Under the pieces are notes generated by a model. The model did not search any database and had not been told where the DNA came from. It saw nothing but the letters and a program-made list of their open reading frames with translations. Of a stretch of 41,743 bases of DNA, positions 1 to 7,450 are shown in pieces. The position numbers and the translations under genes are program-made. Numbering within the stretch: position 1 is the stretch's first letter; each line of letters begins with the position of its first letter. This stretch comes from Bacteroidales bacterium (lineage in GTDB: Bacteria; Bacteroidota; Bacteroidia; Bacteroidales; G3-4614): positions 1 through 41,743 of the forward strand of contig JAGBHI010000078.1 in the NCBI GenBank assembly GCA_017935575.1, read 5' to 3'.

Positions 1-39
1 ATTGTTTATACATGAGCAATACAAAAGTAATTAATCTTA

Positions 40-63
40 GGGAGACTTTGGTCTCCTTTTTTT
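40..63 (+). terminator. Intrinsic terminator of an upstream gene outside the window
   Basis: A six-base-pair stem (GGAGAC at 41-46 with GTCTCC at 51-56, loop TTTG) is followed by seven T residues at 57-63. It is oriented to stop plus-strand transcription entering from the left. No gene for it is visible in the window. Confidence 0.75.
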
Positions 64-108
64 GTATTGTCAATGATAACTACCTTTGCACTTTCTTCTT
101 GAAATTAC

Positions 109-157
109 AGCCCCAAAAGTTTTTTAACTTTTGGGGTTCACTTCAAATTTTGGGGCT
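109..157. repeat. Inverted repeat with two possible partners, downstream of bcp
   Basis: An 11-base arm (CCCCAAAAGTT, 111-121) pairs perfectly with 126-136 across a TTTT loop. A third related arm, TTTTGGGGCT at 148-157, can pair with AGCCCCAAAA at 109-118, so the two pairings exclude each other. It lies just past the end of bcp. No T tract follows on either strand, so it is not a classic terminator; it may stabilise or end the bcp transcript. The rest of 64-213 shows nothing else. Confidence 0.6.
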
Positions 158-213
158 AATATTATTTAAAATTAAAGATTCTGATATATTAGGAATTTCT
201 AATTTTTTCAATC

Positions 214-672
214 CTAATTCCTAATTGAAGTAAGTATCTGATTTGCCGAGTCAGAAGTTTTAACCTTTTCAATAACTCTTTCAATAGTTGCGCTATCGGC
301 ATCAATAATAAAAGTTTGTCGCAGAGTACCCATATAGGTACGCCCGTATAGCTTTTTCTCTGCCCACACCCCAAACTGTTGTTGCAGTGCGGTATCAGTA
401 TCAGCAATAAGTCTAAAAGGCAAAGAGTGTTTTGCAATAAATCCTTGATGCGACTTTGCACTATCTTTGCTTACACCAATAATTTCATACCCTGCAGCTT
501 GAAGTTGTTCGTAACCGTCACGCAAACTACAAGCCTCGGCTGTACAACCGGAGGTGTTATCCTTAGGGTAAAAGTATAGAGCAATCTTTTTGCCGGCATA
601 TTGGCTTACCCTTACCTCTTTACCCTCTTGATCTAAACCTAAAAGGTCAGCAACCTTATCTCCAACATTCAT
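214..672 (-). CDS. bcp: Thioredoxin-dependent peroxiredoxin, BCP/PrxQ family
   Basis: A 152-residue cytoplasmic thiol peroxidase that reduces hydrogen peroxide and organic hydroperoxides and is recycled by thioredoxin. The length is normal for the family. The peroxidatic site is visible as YPKDNTSGCT, with the peroxidatic Cys at residue 43 and a second Cys at 48, the five-residue spacing of atypical two-Cys BCP enzymes. The conserved Arg lies in the later TLRQTFIID segment. Ser replaces the usual Pro before the Gly-Cys pair. The gene begins two bases after the stop of the carboxynorspermidine dehydrogenase gene, so the two are almost surely one transcript. In related genomes I recall recA following this pair; it does not follow here. 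Family assignment is firm. Confidence 0.95.
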   Translation of the reverse strand: MNVGDKVADLLGLDQEGKEVRVSQYAGKKIALYFYPKDNTSGCTAEACSLRDGYEQLQAAGYEIIGVSKDSAKSHQGFIAKHSLPFRLIADTDTALQQQFGVWAEKKLYGRTYMGTLRQTFIIDADSATIERVIEKVKTSDSANQILTSIRN

Positions 673-674
673 TA

Positions 675-1871
675 TTATAGCTCCAAATCAACGTTAAATA
701 GTTCATGCCAAGGCAAACCTTGCTCGTTAAGCTCTTTCATAAATGGGTCCGGGTTGAAGTCCTCAACATTCCAAACACCCGGTTTGTGCCATTCGCCTTT
801 CAAGAACATCTTAGCACCAATCATGGCAGGAACACCAGTAGTATAACTTACACCTTGAGCACCTGTCTCGCGGTAAGCAGCTTCGTGGCTACAGTTATTA
901 TAAACATAATAGGTAATCTCTTTACCCTCTTTGTCAATACCTTTAATACGACAACCTATAGATGTTTGACCTGTGTAGTTTTCGCCAAGGTCTCCGGGGT
1001 TAGGCAATACCGCTTTCAAAAATTGAATAGGAACAATCTCAACACCATTATACATAATAGGTTTAATGCTGTCCATACCAATATTCTGTATTACGCGCAA
1101 GTGAGTAAGATACTCTTGACCAAATGTCATCCAAAAACGAGCACGTTTAATTGTAGGGAAGTTTTTAACCAAACTCTCCAACTCCTCGTGATACATCAAA
1201 TACGACTCACGTGGACCAACCTCAGGATAGTTCAATGGTTTGTGAACCGATAGTGGATCAGTCTCTTTCCACTCGCCGTCTTCGTAAAATTTACCACGTT
1301 GAGTAATCTCACGAATGTTTATTTCGGGGTTAAAGTTAGTGGCAAAAGCCTTGTGGTGGTCGCCTGCGTTACAATCAACAATATCAAGATATTGAATTTT
1401 ACTGAAGTGGTGTTTAGCGGCGTATGCAGTATAAACGCCTGTAACACCCGGGTCAAAACCACAACCCAAAATTGCAGTTAATCCTGCATCTTCAAAGCGT
1501 TGTTTATAAGCCCATTGCCAGCTATATTGATATTTAGCCTCGTCAAGAGGTTCGTAATTGGCAGTATCCAAGTAGCTTACGCCATACTCCAAACAAGCGT
1601 CCATAATAGTAAGGTCTTGATATGGAAGTGCCAAGTTGACAACCAATTCAGGTTTGAACTCTTTAAAAAGAGCCACCAATTCTGCAACATTATCAGCATC
1701 AACCTGAGCTGTCTGAATTTTAATGTTTTTAATATCTGCAGCTATTTTATCGCATTTGCTTTTGGTGCGGCTCGCCAACATAATATCGGTAAACACATCG
1801 GCATTCATTGCCATTTTTTTTACAGCAACGGTGCTGACACCGCCTGCTCCAATAACTAATACTCTTGCCAT
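675..1871 (-). CDS. Carboxynorspermidine/carboxyspermidine dehydrogenase (saccharopine dehydrogenase family)
   Basis: A 398-residue NAD(P)H-dependent enzyme expected to condense aspartate semialdehyde with a diamine to give carboxyspermidine or carboxynorspermidine, the route many Bacteroidetes use for polyamines. An N-terminal Rossmann nucleotide-binding loop is seen (VIGAGGVS, residues 6-13; Ser stands where the third Gly is common), followed by the SRTKSKCDKIA segment and the family motifs GCGFDPGVTGVY and VDCNAGDH. The length matches the family. A saccharopine dehydrogenase proper is the alternative, but lysine degradation by that route is not expected here. The gene is first in an operon with bcp and has a clear -7 promoter element 41 bases before the ATG. 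The decarboxylase partner nspC is not in the window. Confidence 0.88.
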   Translation of the reverse strand: MARVLVIGAGGVSTVAVKKMAMNADVFTDIMLASRTKSKCDKIAADIKNIKIQTAQVDADNVAELVALFKEFKPELVVNLALPYQDLTIMDACLEYGVSYLDTANYEPLDEAKYQYSWQWAYKQRFEDAGLTAILGCGFDPGVTGVYTAYAAKHHFSKIQYLDIVDCNAGDHHKAFATNFNPEINIREITQRGKFYEDGEWKETDPLSVHKPLNYPEVGPRESYLMYHEELESLVKNFPTIKRARFWMTFGQEYLTHLRVIQNIGMDSIKPIMYNGVEIVPIQFLKAVLPNPGDLGENYTGQTSIGCRIKGIDKEGKEITYYVYNNCSHEAAYRETGAQGVSYTTGVPAMIGAKMFLKGEWHKPGVWNVEDFNPDPFMKELNEQGLPWHELFNVDLEL

Positions 1872-1911
1872 TGCAATCTCTGTTTAAATATGTTTAGGTT
1901 AATAATAGTTG

Positions 1912-1919
1912 CAAATATA
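1912..1919 (-). promoter_or_regulatory. Bacteroidetes -7 promoter element for the dehydrogenase-bcp operon
   Basis: The minus strand reads TATATTTG, an exact match to TAnnTTTG. It predicts a transcription start near 1905 and a leader of about 34 bases before the ATG at 1871. No clear -33 TTTG is present at the usual distance. Confidence 0.6.
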
Positions 1920-2054
1920 GCATTAAAAAAACAAAAAACGAGAAAACCTCTGAAGTTGTTTGAATTTTTTTCAAAAAATACGATTTACGGAGCAAAAAAG
2001 TTAAATATTTGCGTTAAAAACTGAAAGATAACGCATTAAACAGAAAAGCTATGA

Positions 2055-2240
2055 AATAGAAACAATGAAGATTTATCAGTACCTAAAAGTTGGAAAACAT
2101 TCTACAACCTTGAAATGGTCATTGCTCTTGCATTTAGGTTGAATACATATGAGCAAGTAGGGTAAGGCAAAAGATATTGGAGGGTATTTTGTGGTGAAAA
2201 GAGGGAAGAATGGATTTGTTAATATTTTTAGTGAAGAATT
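2055..2240 (+). pseudogene. Decayed fragment resembling RhuM-type virulence protein
   Basis: No open frame spans this stretch, but two short frames look like broken coding sequence. One (about 2070-2165) reads VPKSWKTFYNLEMVIALAFR and on to a TAA, close to the YYNLD..I..GYRV block of RhuM/Fic-associated proteins. After a frame change, about 2172-2240 reads GYFVVKRGKNGF, like the later EYxxKGF block. The similarity is judged from memory and is weak. The wider stretch 1872-2286 holds no intact gene, only this fragment and two promoters. Confidence 0.3.
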
Positions 2241-2286
2241 CCGGATAAAATTCTTGGCAATTCATCATTTATTTGAATCCTTTTTG

Positions 2287-2294
2287 TATCTTTG
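2287..2294 (+). promoter_or_regulatory. -7 promoter element for the AbiE operon
   Basis: TATCTTTG matches TAnnTTTG exactly and predicts a transcript start near 2301. This lies downstream of the TTG at 2292 that would give a longer open frame, so the first usable start is the ATG at 2328. Confidence 0.55.
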
Positions 2295-2327
2295 TGTTTG
2301 AAAAATCATCAAAATTTCAAAGGTTGT

Positions 2328-2810
2328 ATGACTAATAAATATTCAATAGACGGTACAACTCTTAGGCAACGCATAGAAGCGATTCCGGAGGATTGTATAC
2401 TGTTTCGGTCAGACTTTCCTGAATACCATACGGAATTTGTAGGAAGCATTTTGTCTGAGTTAACTACAGAAGGTGTACTTGTTAAAATTGCACATGGGAT
2501 ATATGCCAAGCCAAGAAAAAGCCGATTCGGTGTTGTACTTCCTTCTGTAGATAAGGTCGTACAAGCAATTGCTGTTCGGGATAACGCAGAGGTGTTGCCA
2601 TCAGGTATGACAGCATTGAATGCATTAGGGTTATCAACTCAAGTACCGATGAATTACACATACTTAACTACCGGAAGTGAAAGAACTGTAAACCTATCCA
2701 ATAGAAAAGTCGTGTTAAAGCGAGGTGTGCCCAAGAATTTCTGTTATGGTACTCGCCTCGTCTCTTTACTTGTTCAGGCTCTTAAAACCCTTAAAAAAGA
2801 GAATGTATGA
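2328..2810 (+). CDS. AbiEi-type (DUF6088-like) antitoxin, cut short by an in-frame TGA
   Basis: A 160-residue product with the layout of type IV AbiEi antitoxins: an N-terminal winged-helix-like part (about residues 1-75, with the ILSELTTEGVLVKIAHGIYA wing) and a C-terminal part with the family segment LPSGMTALNALGLSTQVP. The antitoxin normally counters the AbiEii nucleotidyltransferase toxin and represses its own operon. The ATG at 2328 is chosen because the promoter start falls after the upstream TTG. The frame ends at TGA (2808-2810), yet the same frame continues open for 41 more codons that look like the missing C terminus, so the gene appears to carry a nonsense mutation. The toxin gene follows. 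Family identification rests on remembered similarity. Confidence 0.75.
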   Translation: MTNKYSIDGTTLRQRIEAIPEDCILFRSDFPEYHTEFVGSILSELTTEGVLVKIAHGIYAKPRKSRFGVVLPSVDKVVQAIAVRDNAEVLPSGMTALNALGLSTQVPMNYTYLTTGSERTVNLSNRKVVLKRGVPKNFCYGTRLVSLLVQALKTLKKENV

Positions 2811-2936
2811 GAAGAAGAACTAAATATAATTCTACAATTGGTATCGAATGAAACTGACAAGGAGACACTTGCTAAAGATGTAGATATGATGCCTGCGTGG
2901 ATGAAACGAATTATAAAACCAATGCTAACCGTTTAA
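2811..2936 (+). pseudogene. Detached C-terminal tail of the AbiEi antitoxin gene
   Basis: Directly after the TGA at 2808-2810, in the same frame, 41 sense codons run to TAA at 2934-2936. They read EEELNIILQLV, then a charged helix, then DMMPAWMKRIIKPMLTV, the kind of ending expected for DUF6088/AbiEi proteins. No strong start lies inside. The tail would be made only by stop readthrough, or if the TGA is a sequencing error. Confidence 0.7.
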
Positions 2937-2950
2937 AATAGAATTAGATT

Positions 2951-3970
2951 GTGGGAAAACTGTGGTTAAACAATGAGATAGTGGACCGTTTAGCTATGTT
3001 GCAGCAAACGGAGGCTGAACACCCTGGCGTTAATCAAATTGCCATAGAAAAGGACTGGTGGGTAACTGTTACGCTAAAGGCATTATTTCAAACAGATTGC
3101 TGTGATTCTTTAATATTCAAAGGCGGAACATCGTTGTCAAAAGGTTTTAGCATCATAGAGCGTTTTTCTGAAGACATTGACTTGGCAATCACTCATTCAT
3201 TCTTTGGTATTGAAAAGACTGGTAAAAGTCAGCGTGAAAAATTACGCAAAACGGCACGAGCATATATCCATGAGACCCTTTCCATTCAATTAGATGCTCG
3301 ATTGAAAGGAATGGGAATCTCGGGTTACACTATAGAAAATGTATCTCAAGTCCAAGATAAAGATGGAGAATGGCGACCGATAGATTCAGACAAAGATCCT
3401 ACGGTAATTCTATTACACTACTCGTCAATTCTTGAAGATACGATAAATTATATTCCTCCACGTGTAAAGATTGAGATTAGTTGTCTTTCAATGGACGAAC
3501 CTACTGAATTGCGACCAATTCATTCCCTTATAGGTAAAAGTTTTGATGGCGAAGATACTGACGCAGAAAGTCTTGTTAGAACAGTAGTTCCTTCTCGCAC
3601 ATTCCTTGAAAAACTATTTCTTTTGGCTGAAGAATTTCAAAAAGAAAAACCAAGGAGCGTACGAATGTCACGACATCTGTATGACTTGGAAAAACTGATG
3701 GATACAGAGTATGGTAAAGAAGCGTTGTCTAATCGCAAACTTTATGATGCCATTGTTGAGCATCGTAAGGCTTATTATGCTTTGAAGTATGTAAACTATG
3801 ATTTACATTCCCCATCAACCATTAGCTTTACAATACCAGAATCGGTTATTGATGCGTGGCAAGATGACTATGCCGATATGAGACGATTTTTCATTTATGG
3901 AGAATCATTAGAGTTTGATGCACTTATGGAGAAAATGAGAGAGTTGCAAGAAAGAGTGAGGATTATGTAA
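2951..3970 (+). CDS. AbiEii-type nucleotidyltransferase toxin
   Basis: A 339-residue nucleotidyltransferase of the AbiEii family (type IV toxin-antitoxin, linked to abortive phage infection); relatives transfer nucleotides to tRNA acceptor ends. All four expected motifs are visible: FKGGTSLSK (residues 57-64), SEDIDLA (73-79, with the metal-binding Asp75 and Asp77), RVKIEIS (171-177), and the TFLEKL...RMSRHLYDLEKL block (217-249). The start is a GTG 14 bases after the end of the antitoxin tail, giving the usual KLWLN N terminus. The toxin looks complete although its antitoxin gene is interrupted. It is co-transcribed from the promoter at 2287, and a terminator follows. Confidence 0.88.
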   Translation: MGKLWLNNEIVDRLAMLQQTEAEHPGVNQIAIEKDWWVTVTLKALFQTDCCDSLIFKGGTSLSKGFSIIERFSEDIDLAITHSFFGIEKTGKSQREKLRKTARAYIHETLSIQLDARLKGMGISGYTIENVSQVQDKDGEWRPIDSDKDPTVILLHYSSILEDTINYIPPRVKIEISCLSMDEPTELRPIHSLIGKSFDGEDTDAESLVRTVVPSRTFLEKLFLLAEEFQKEKPRSVRMSRHLYDLEKLMDTEYGKEALSNRKLYDAIVEHRKAYYALKYVNYDLHSPSTISFTIPESVIDAWQDDYADMRRFFIYGESLEFDALMEKMRELQERVRIM

Positions 3971-4009
3971 AAAGTCAAACTGCAGAACAAATCTTCATCA
4001 TCTTATTAG

Positions 4010-4048
4010 AATCTTCATCATTAGAACTCAAGATGATGCAGATTTTTC
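4010..4048 (+). terminator. Terminator of the AbiE operon
   Basis: AATCTTCATCAT (4010-4021) pairs with ATGATGCAGATT (4033-4044) with one mismatch across an 11-base loop, and T residues follow at 4043-4047. The left arm also occurs as a direct copy at 3990-4001, so either copy could pair. This is the end of the AbiE transcript. The rest of 3971-4196 holds only the next promoter. Confidence 0.6.
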
Positions 4049-4136
4049 TGTTATGGTGCAAAAACAAGAGAAAATACTTAACTTCGCAATGTATAAATAA
4101 ATATAATTACACTATAAAAATTATGCTTGAAAATAG

Positions 4137-4144
4137 TATCTTTG
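4137..4144 (+). promoter_or_regulatory. -7 promoter element for the fucosidase gene
   Basis: TATCTTTG matches TAnnTTTG and predicts a transcript start near 4151, 46 bases before the ATG at 4197. No good -33 TTTG is seen. Confidence 0.55.
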
Positions 4145-4196
4145 TTTTTAATAAAAAATTTAAATACATAGTATAAATCATTTAGCTTATTACAAT

Positions 4197-6164
4197 ATGT
4201 TGACTAAACACCACAATTTACTTACTTACTTACTTACTTACTGCGCGATATTAATTCCGATTAATGCTTTTGCTCAGACTCAGCAACGACGGGTAATAAA
4301 GTTGTATAAAAATTCAGGAATAGTTGAAACATTGCCTATTAGTTATTTAGATAGTATCGCTTTTGGATATGAAGATATTCCGCAAATTGATATAAATGGT
4401 TCATCAGAATCAGAAGATATTGAAGCATATAATAAGAGAATGCAATGGTGGAATGATGCTCGTTATGGAATGTTTATACATTATGGGCTATATTCTGTAC
4501 TTGGTGGTAAATATTATGGCGTTAATTTAAAAGGAGAAGAAGTTAAGTTTCAGAGTTATGGCAATAAAAATACAATTGGTGATGGAGTAACGAGAGGTAA
4601 TGGATCTGGAGCGGAGTGGATATTGGGAGAGGCAGGGATTCCTCGTTCGGAATATAAAAAATTCTTACCTCAATTTACAGGTACGGCGTGGAATCCTGAT
4701 TCTATTGCATTAATGGCATCAAAATGTGGTTTTAAGTATATAATAATAACTGTTAAACATCACGAGGGATTTTGTTTATGGGATAGCAATACAACAGATT
4801 TTGATATTGCGTCAACCCCAGCCGGAAAGTTATGGAATGGAGATATGATAAAACCTCTTGCAACTGCTGCTCGTAATGCTGGATTAAAATTTGGTATATA
4901 TATATCACATAGTTTGGATTGGATGCACGAAGGAGGATTAGGAAATATTCCCGAGATAGGAGGTCAGTATTCTTTAGAAAAAAAAAGAAATTATATGCAA
5001 ACTTATACCTATCCTATGCTTAAGGAAATTTTTACTCGTTATAGCCCAGATATTATATGGTGGGACGCTCCATATACAAATCCCTATGAAGAGTTTGCAA
5101 GCGGATGCTTAGATATTCTTAAAGAGTATGCTCCTTCTGATATAATACAAGATGATAGACTATCTTCTCTTGAAGCATATAGGGGAGACTATAAAACATT
5201 AGAACAGAGTATGAATGAAAATACAGCTGTACCCAATGCGGAATGGTGTATGTCGCTTAACTATACATGGGGATATAATCAATACGATGAATCGTATAAA
5301 GAATCAGGATTTATATTATGGAGTTTATTGAGGTGTACAAAAGTAGGAGTAAATCTTTTGATAAATATTGGGCCAAAGGGTGATGGCTCTGTTTTAGAGT
5401 CGCATTATGATATTATAAAACCTGCGGGAGTGTGGCTTCAAAAAAATGGAGATGGCGTATATAAGACAAGTCGTAGCCCATTTCAATATAATTTCCCATA
5501 TGGTCCGGTTACCTATTCTTCTAAAGGAAATGAAAAAGCATTATATTATAATATTTTTTATTGGGACGGTTCTGGTAAATTATATCTTCCTGGTATTATG
5601 AACTCACCTGAAGAGGTTGATTTGCAATTTACAGAGGATTCCGATTTAGAGTTTGAGGTAGAGAAAATTCCGGGAATAGGCTTGTGTTTAAAAGGCTTAC
5701 CTCATAATAAAATATCCGATATAGCTACTCAATTAAAGATATCATTTAAAAATCAACCTGAGTTGAGGGAAGGCATACCTGAAATAGAAAATAAAATATC
5801 TCTTACATCAATGGCTTTAAAACATCAGGGAGGAGAGATCACAATGTTTGATACATACCCGTCGTATAATTGGTATGGAGGAAAGGAAATAAGATATAAA
5901 ATTATAGTGCCCAAAGATGCTACATATAAAGTTGAAGGTTATTTATCGGCAGAAGATAGTGGAACTATAACATTTAATGTCTCTAATGGACAATCTTTTT
6001 CAGGCAATAATACACCAACAGGTGGTGCAGTAGGTCAAAATTTTAAATGGCAAGAATTAGGAACAATATCTTTAAAAGAGGGTGAATATGAGATTGTTGT
6101 AACTAGTAAACAAAATAGTTCATGGATTAAATTAAGAGAGTTCCTATTTACAAGAGTTGATTAG
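4197..6164 (+). CDS. Secreted GH29 alpha-L-fucosidase with C-terminal beta-sandwich module
   Basis: A 655-residue retaining alpha-L-fucosidase expected to release fucose from host or plant glycans outside the cytoplasm. Residues 1-26 form a signal peptide ending in AFA. A short segment (33-57, ending LDSIAF) resembles the small DSITF-type extension common at the start of Bacteroidales surface proteins. The GH29 catalytic domain spans about 80-440: MQWWNDARYGMFIHYGLYS, KHHEGFCLWD, the nucleophile block IIWWDAPY (Asp290), and LINIGPKGDG. The last 120 residues look like a carbohydrate-binding beta sandwich. Codons 8-15 are built from six TTAC repeats, so slippage would switch the gene off. No SusC/SusD pair lies nearby. 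It has its own promoter; wzz follows after 66 bases, also with its own promoter. Confidence 0.92.
   Translation: MLTKHHNLLTYLLTYCAILIPINAFAQTQQRRVIKLYKNSGIVETLPISYLDSIAFGYEDIPQIDINGSSESEDIEAYNKRMQWWNDARYGMFIHYGLYSVLGGKYYGVNLKGEEVKFQSYGNKNTIGDGVTRGNGSGAEWILGEAGIPRSEYKKFLPQFTGTAWNPDSIALMASKCGFKYIIITVKHHEGFCLWDSNTTDFDIASTPAGKLWNGDMIKPLATAARNAGLKFGIYISHSLDWMHEGGLGNIPEIGGQYSLEKKRNYMQTYTYPMLKEIFTRYSPDIIWWDAPYTNPYEEFASGCLDILKEYAPSDIIQDDRLSSLEAYRGDYKTLEQSMNENTAVPNAEWCMSLNYTWGYNQYDESYKESGFILWSLLRCTKVGVNLLINIGPKGDGSVLESHYDIIKPAGVWLQKNGDGVYKTSRSPFQYNFPYGPVTYSSKGNEKALYYNIFYWDGSGKLYLPGIMNSPEEVDLQFTEDSDLEFEVEKIPGIGLCLKGLPHNKISDIATQLKISFKNQPELREGIPEIENKISLTSMALKHQGGEITMFDTYPSYNWYGGKEIRYKIIVPKDATYKVEGYLSAEDSGTITFNVSNGQSFSGNNTPTGGAVGQNFKWQELGTISLKEGEYEIVVTSKQNSSWIKLREFLFTRVD
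4218..4241 (+). repeat. Six TTAC tetranucleotide repeats in the fucosidase signal sequence
   Basis: Six perfect TTAC units begin seven codons after the ATG and encode LLTYLLTY. Tetranucleotide repeats inside codons are the classic substrate for slipped-strand phase variation. With five units the frame would hit TAA three codons past the tract; with seven it would hit TAA after eight. Only counts that differ by three keep the gene on. Confidence 0.9.
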
Positions 6165-6195
6165 CAACTATTTTTTATTTATAAATAAATTATGT

Positions 6196-6203
6196 TACCT
6201 TTG
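6196..6203 (+). promoter_or_regulatory. -7 promoter element for the polysaccharide locus (wzz)
   Basis: TACCTTTG matches TAnnTTTG, with predicted start near 6210 and a leader of about 20 bases containing three AATT units. This separates the polysaccharide locus from the fucosidase gene. Confidence 0.55.
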
Positions 6204-6230
6204 TATTGAATTAATTAATTGCAGTAAATT

Positions 6231-7364
6231 ATGAGCGAGAATATTGAAGACTCTAAAGAGAATAAGAAAGAAGATTCATTAGATTTAACGAAATATATAA
6301 AGCAACTTATCCCTTACCGCAAACAGATAATAAAGTTAGGTTGTGTGGTCTTTGTATTGTCGGTTGTGATTGCTCTATCAATGCCAAAACAATATACAGT
6401 AACACTAACATTAGCTCCCGAGGCAGGACAAAATGGAGAGGGAATGTTATCAGGTGTAGCCTCAATGCTTGGTGTAGGAGGTTTTAATGTAGGCGAAGAT
6501 GCCGATGCACTAACAGCACAACTCTATCCAAATATAGTTGCCTCTACACCATTCTTGGTTGATATGCTTGATACTCGAGTAAGAACAGCCAACGGAAAGA
6601 TGGATACAACACTTCAAGCCTATATAATAAGTCAATTTACATTTCTTCAAAAAGTAAAGGGCTTGCCATACAGAGCCAAAAAAATGATAACAGATATGTT
6701 TAAGGATCCTATAGTTTTAGGGGAAGGAGGTAAAACAACATATCTGACTGAGGAAAAAAACGGGCTTGTCTCTATTTTGAGAGAGTGTTTTGAGGTGGCA
6801 GTTGATAAAAAAACAAGTGTCTCAACAATAATGGTAACTTTTAATGATCAGATGGTAACAGCAATGGTTGCTGATACTTTAATAGAAAAATTACAGGAGA
6901 AGATTACCGAATACCGATTGGCAAAAGCTATTGATGATTGTCGCTATTGGGAGGAGATATATAAAGAGAGTAAGGAGGACTATTTTAACAAACAAAACGA
7001 GTATGCCCGATATGTAGATACCAATAAAAATATAGTATTACAGAGTGTAAAGGCAGAAGAAGAACGTTTGGAGAACGAGGCTCTTTTGGCATATCAAATA
7101 TATAGCAATGTTGCAACTCAACTACAAATGGCAAGAGCAAAGATACAAGAAGCAAAACCCGCTTTTGTAGTAGTACAGCCATCAATTTTCCCATACGAAG
7201 CATCAGGGACAAGTAAAACAACTACAGTATTGGTTTTAACTTTCTTGGGAGTTGCTCTTATAATTGCATGGTATCTCTTTGGCAAGGAGTATTGGATAAT
7301 TGCAAAAAACAAATTTAAAGAATTTAAAACCAACACAAAAGAGATTAATTCAACCAATTCATAA
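6231..7364 (+). CDS. wzz: Wzz-family polysaccharide chain-length determinant
   Basis: A 377-residue inner-membrane polysaccharide co-polymerase that sets chain length together with a Wzy polymerase. It has the standard plan: a short charged cytoplasmic N terminus, a first membrane segment at about residues 33-50, a Wzz domain beginning PKQYTVTLTLAP, a long periplasmic helical part (about 210-310, rich in Glu, Lys and Gln) and a second membrane segment at about 328-347 ahead of a short basic tail. No tyrosine-kinase domain is fused, so it is a Wzz and not a Wzc. The ATG fits the promoter at 6196. A strong terminator right after it may limit readthrough into the rest of the cluster. Confidence 0.88.
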   Translation: MSENIEDSKENKKEDSLDLTKYIKQLIPYRKQIIKLGCVVFVLSVVIALSMPKQYTVTLTLAPEAGQNGEGMLSGVASMLGVGGFNVGEDADALTAQLYPNIVASTPFLVDMLDTRVRTANGKMDTTLQAYIISQFTFLQKVKGLPYRAKKMITDMFKDPIVLGEGGKTTYLTEEKNGLVSILRECFEVAVDKKTSVSTIMVTFNDQMVTAMVADTLIEKLQEKITEYRLAKAIDDCRYWEEIYKESKEDYFNKQNEYARYVDTNKNIVLQSVKAEEERLENEALLAYQIYSNVATQLQMARAKIQEAKPAFVVVQPSIFPYEASGTSKTTTVLVLTFLGVALIIAWYLFGKEYWIIAKNKFKEFKTNTKEINSTNS

Positions 7365-7370
7365 GTTATA

Positions 7371-7408
7371 AAAAATAGAGAAAGACACCTCTTTCTCTAT
7401 TTTTTTTG
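7371..7408 (+). terminator. Strong terminator after wzz
   Basis: AATAGAGAAAGA at 7374-7385 pairs with TCTTTCTCTATT at 7390-7401 around a CACC loop, and flanking A and T runs extend the stem. T residues run through 7407. It would end much of the wzz transcript before the downstream genes. Confidence 0.85.
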
Positions 7409-7450
7409 AAAATATATCTTTATAATTACAATAAATGTAATATTTGTTAC

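Noticed and set aside
705-1859. Long open frames on the plus strand across the dehydrogenase gene
   Set aside because: They are shadows of the clearly coding minus-strand gene and show no family features.
2292-2327. Upstream TTG start for the AbiEi gene
   Set aside because: It overlaps the -7 element and lies before the predicted transcript start; the ATG at 2328 gives the normal N terminus.
2808-2810. TGA as a recoded sense codon or selenocysteine
   Set aside because: Other genes here end in ordinary TGA (for example at 14940-14942), no other gene has internal TGA, and no Cys is expected at this site. A nonsense change or sequence error is simpler.
6209-6220. Three AATT units in the wzz leader as a phase-variation tract
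   Set aside because: Too short and too likely by chance in AT-rich DNA.
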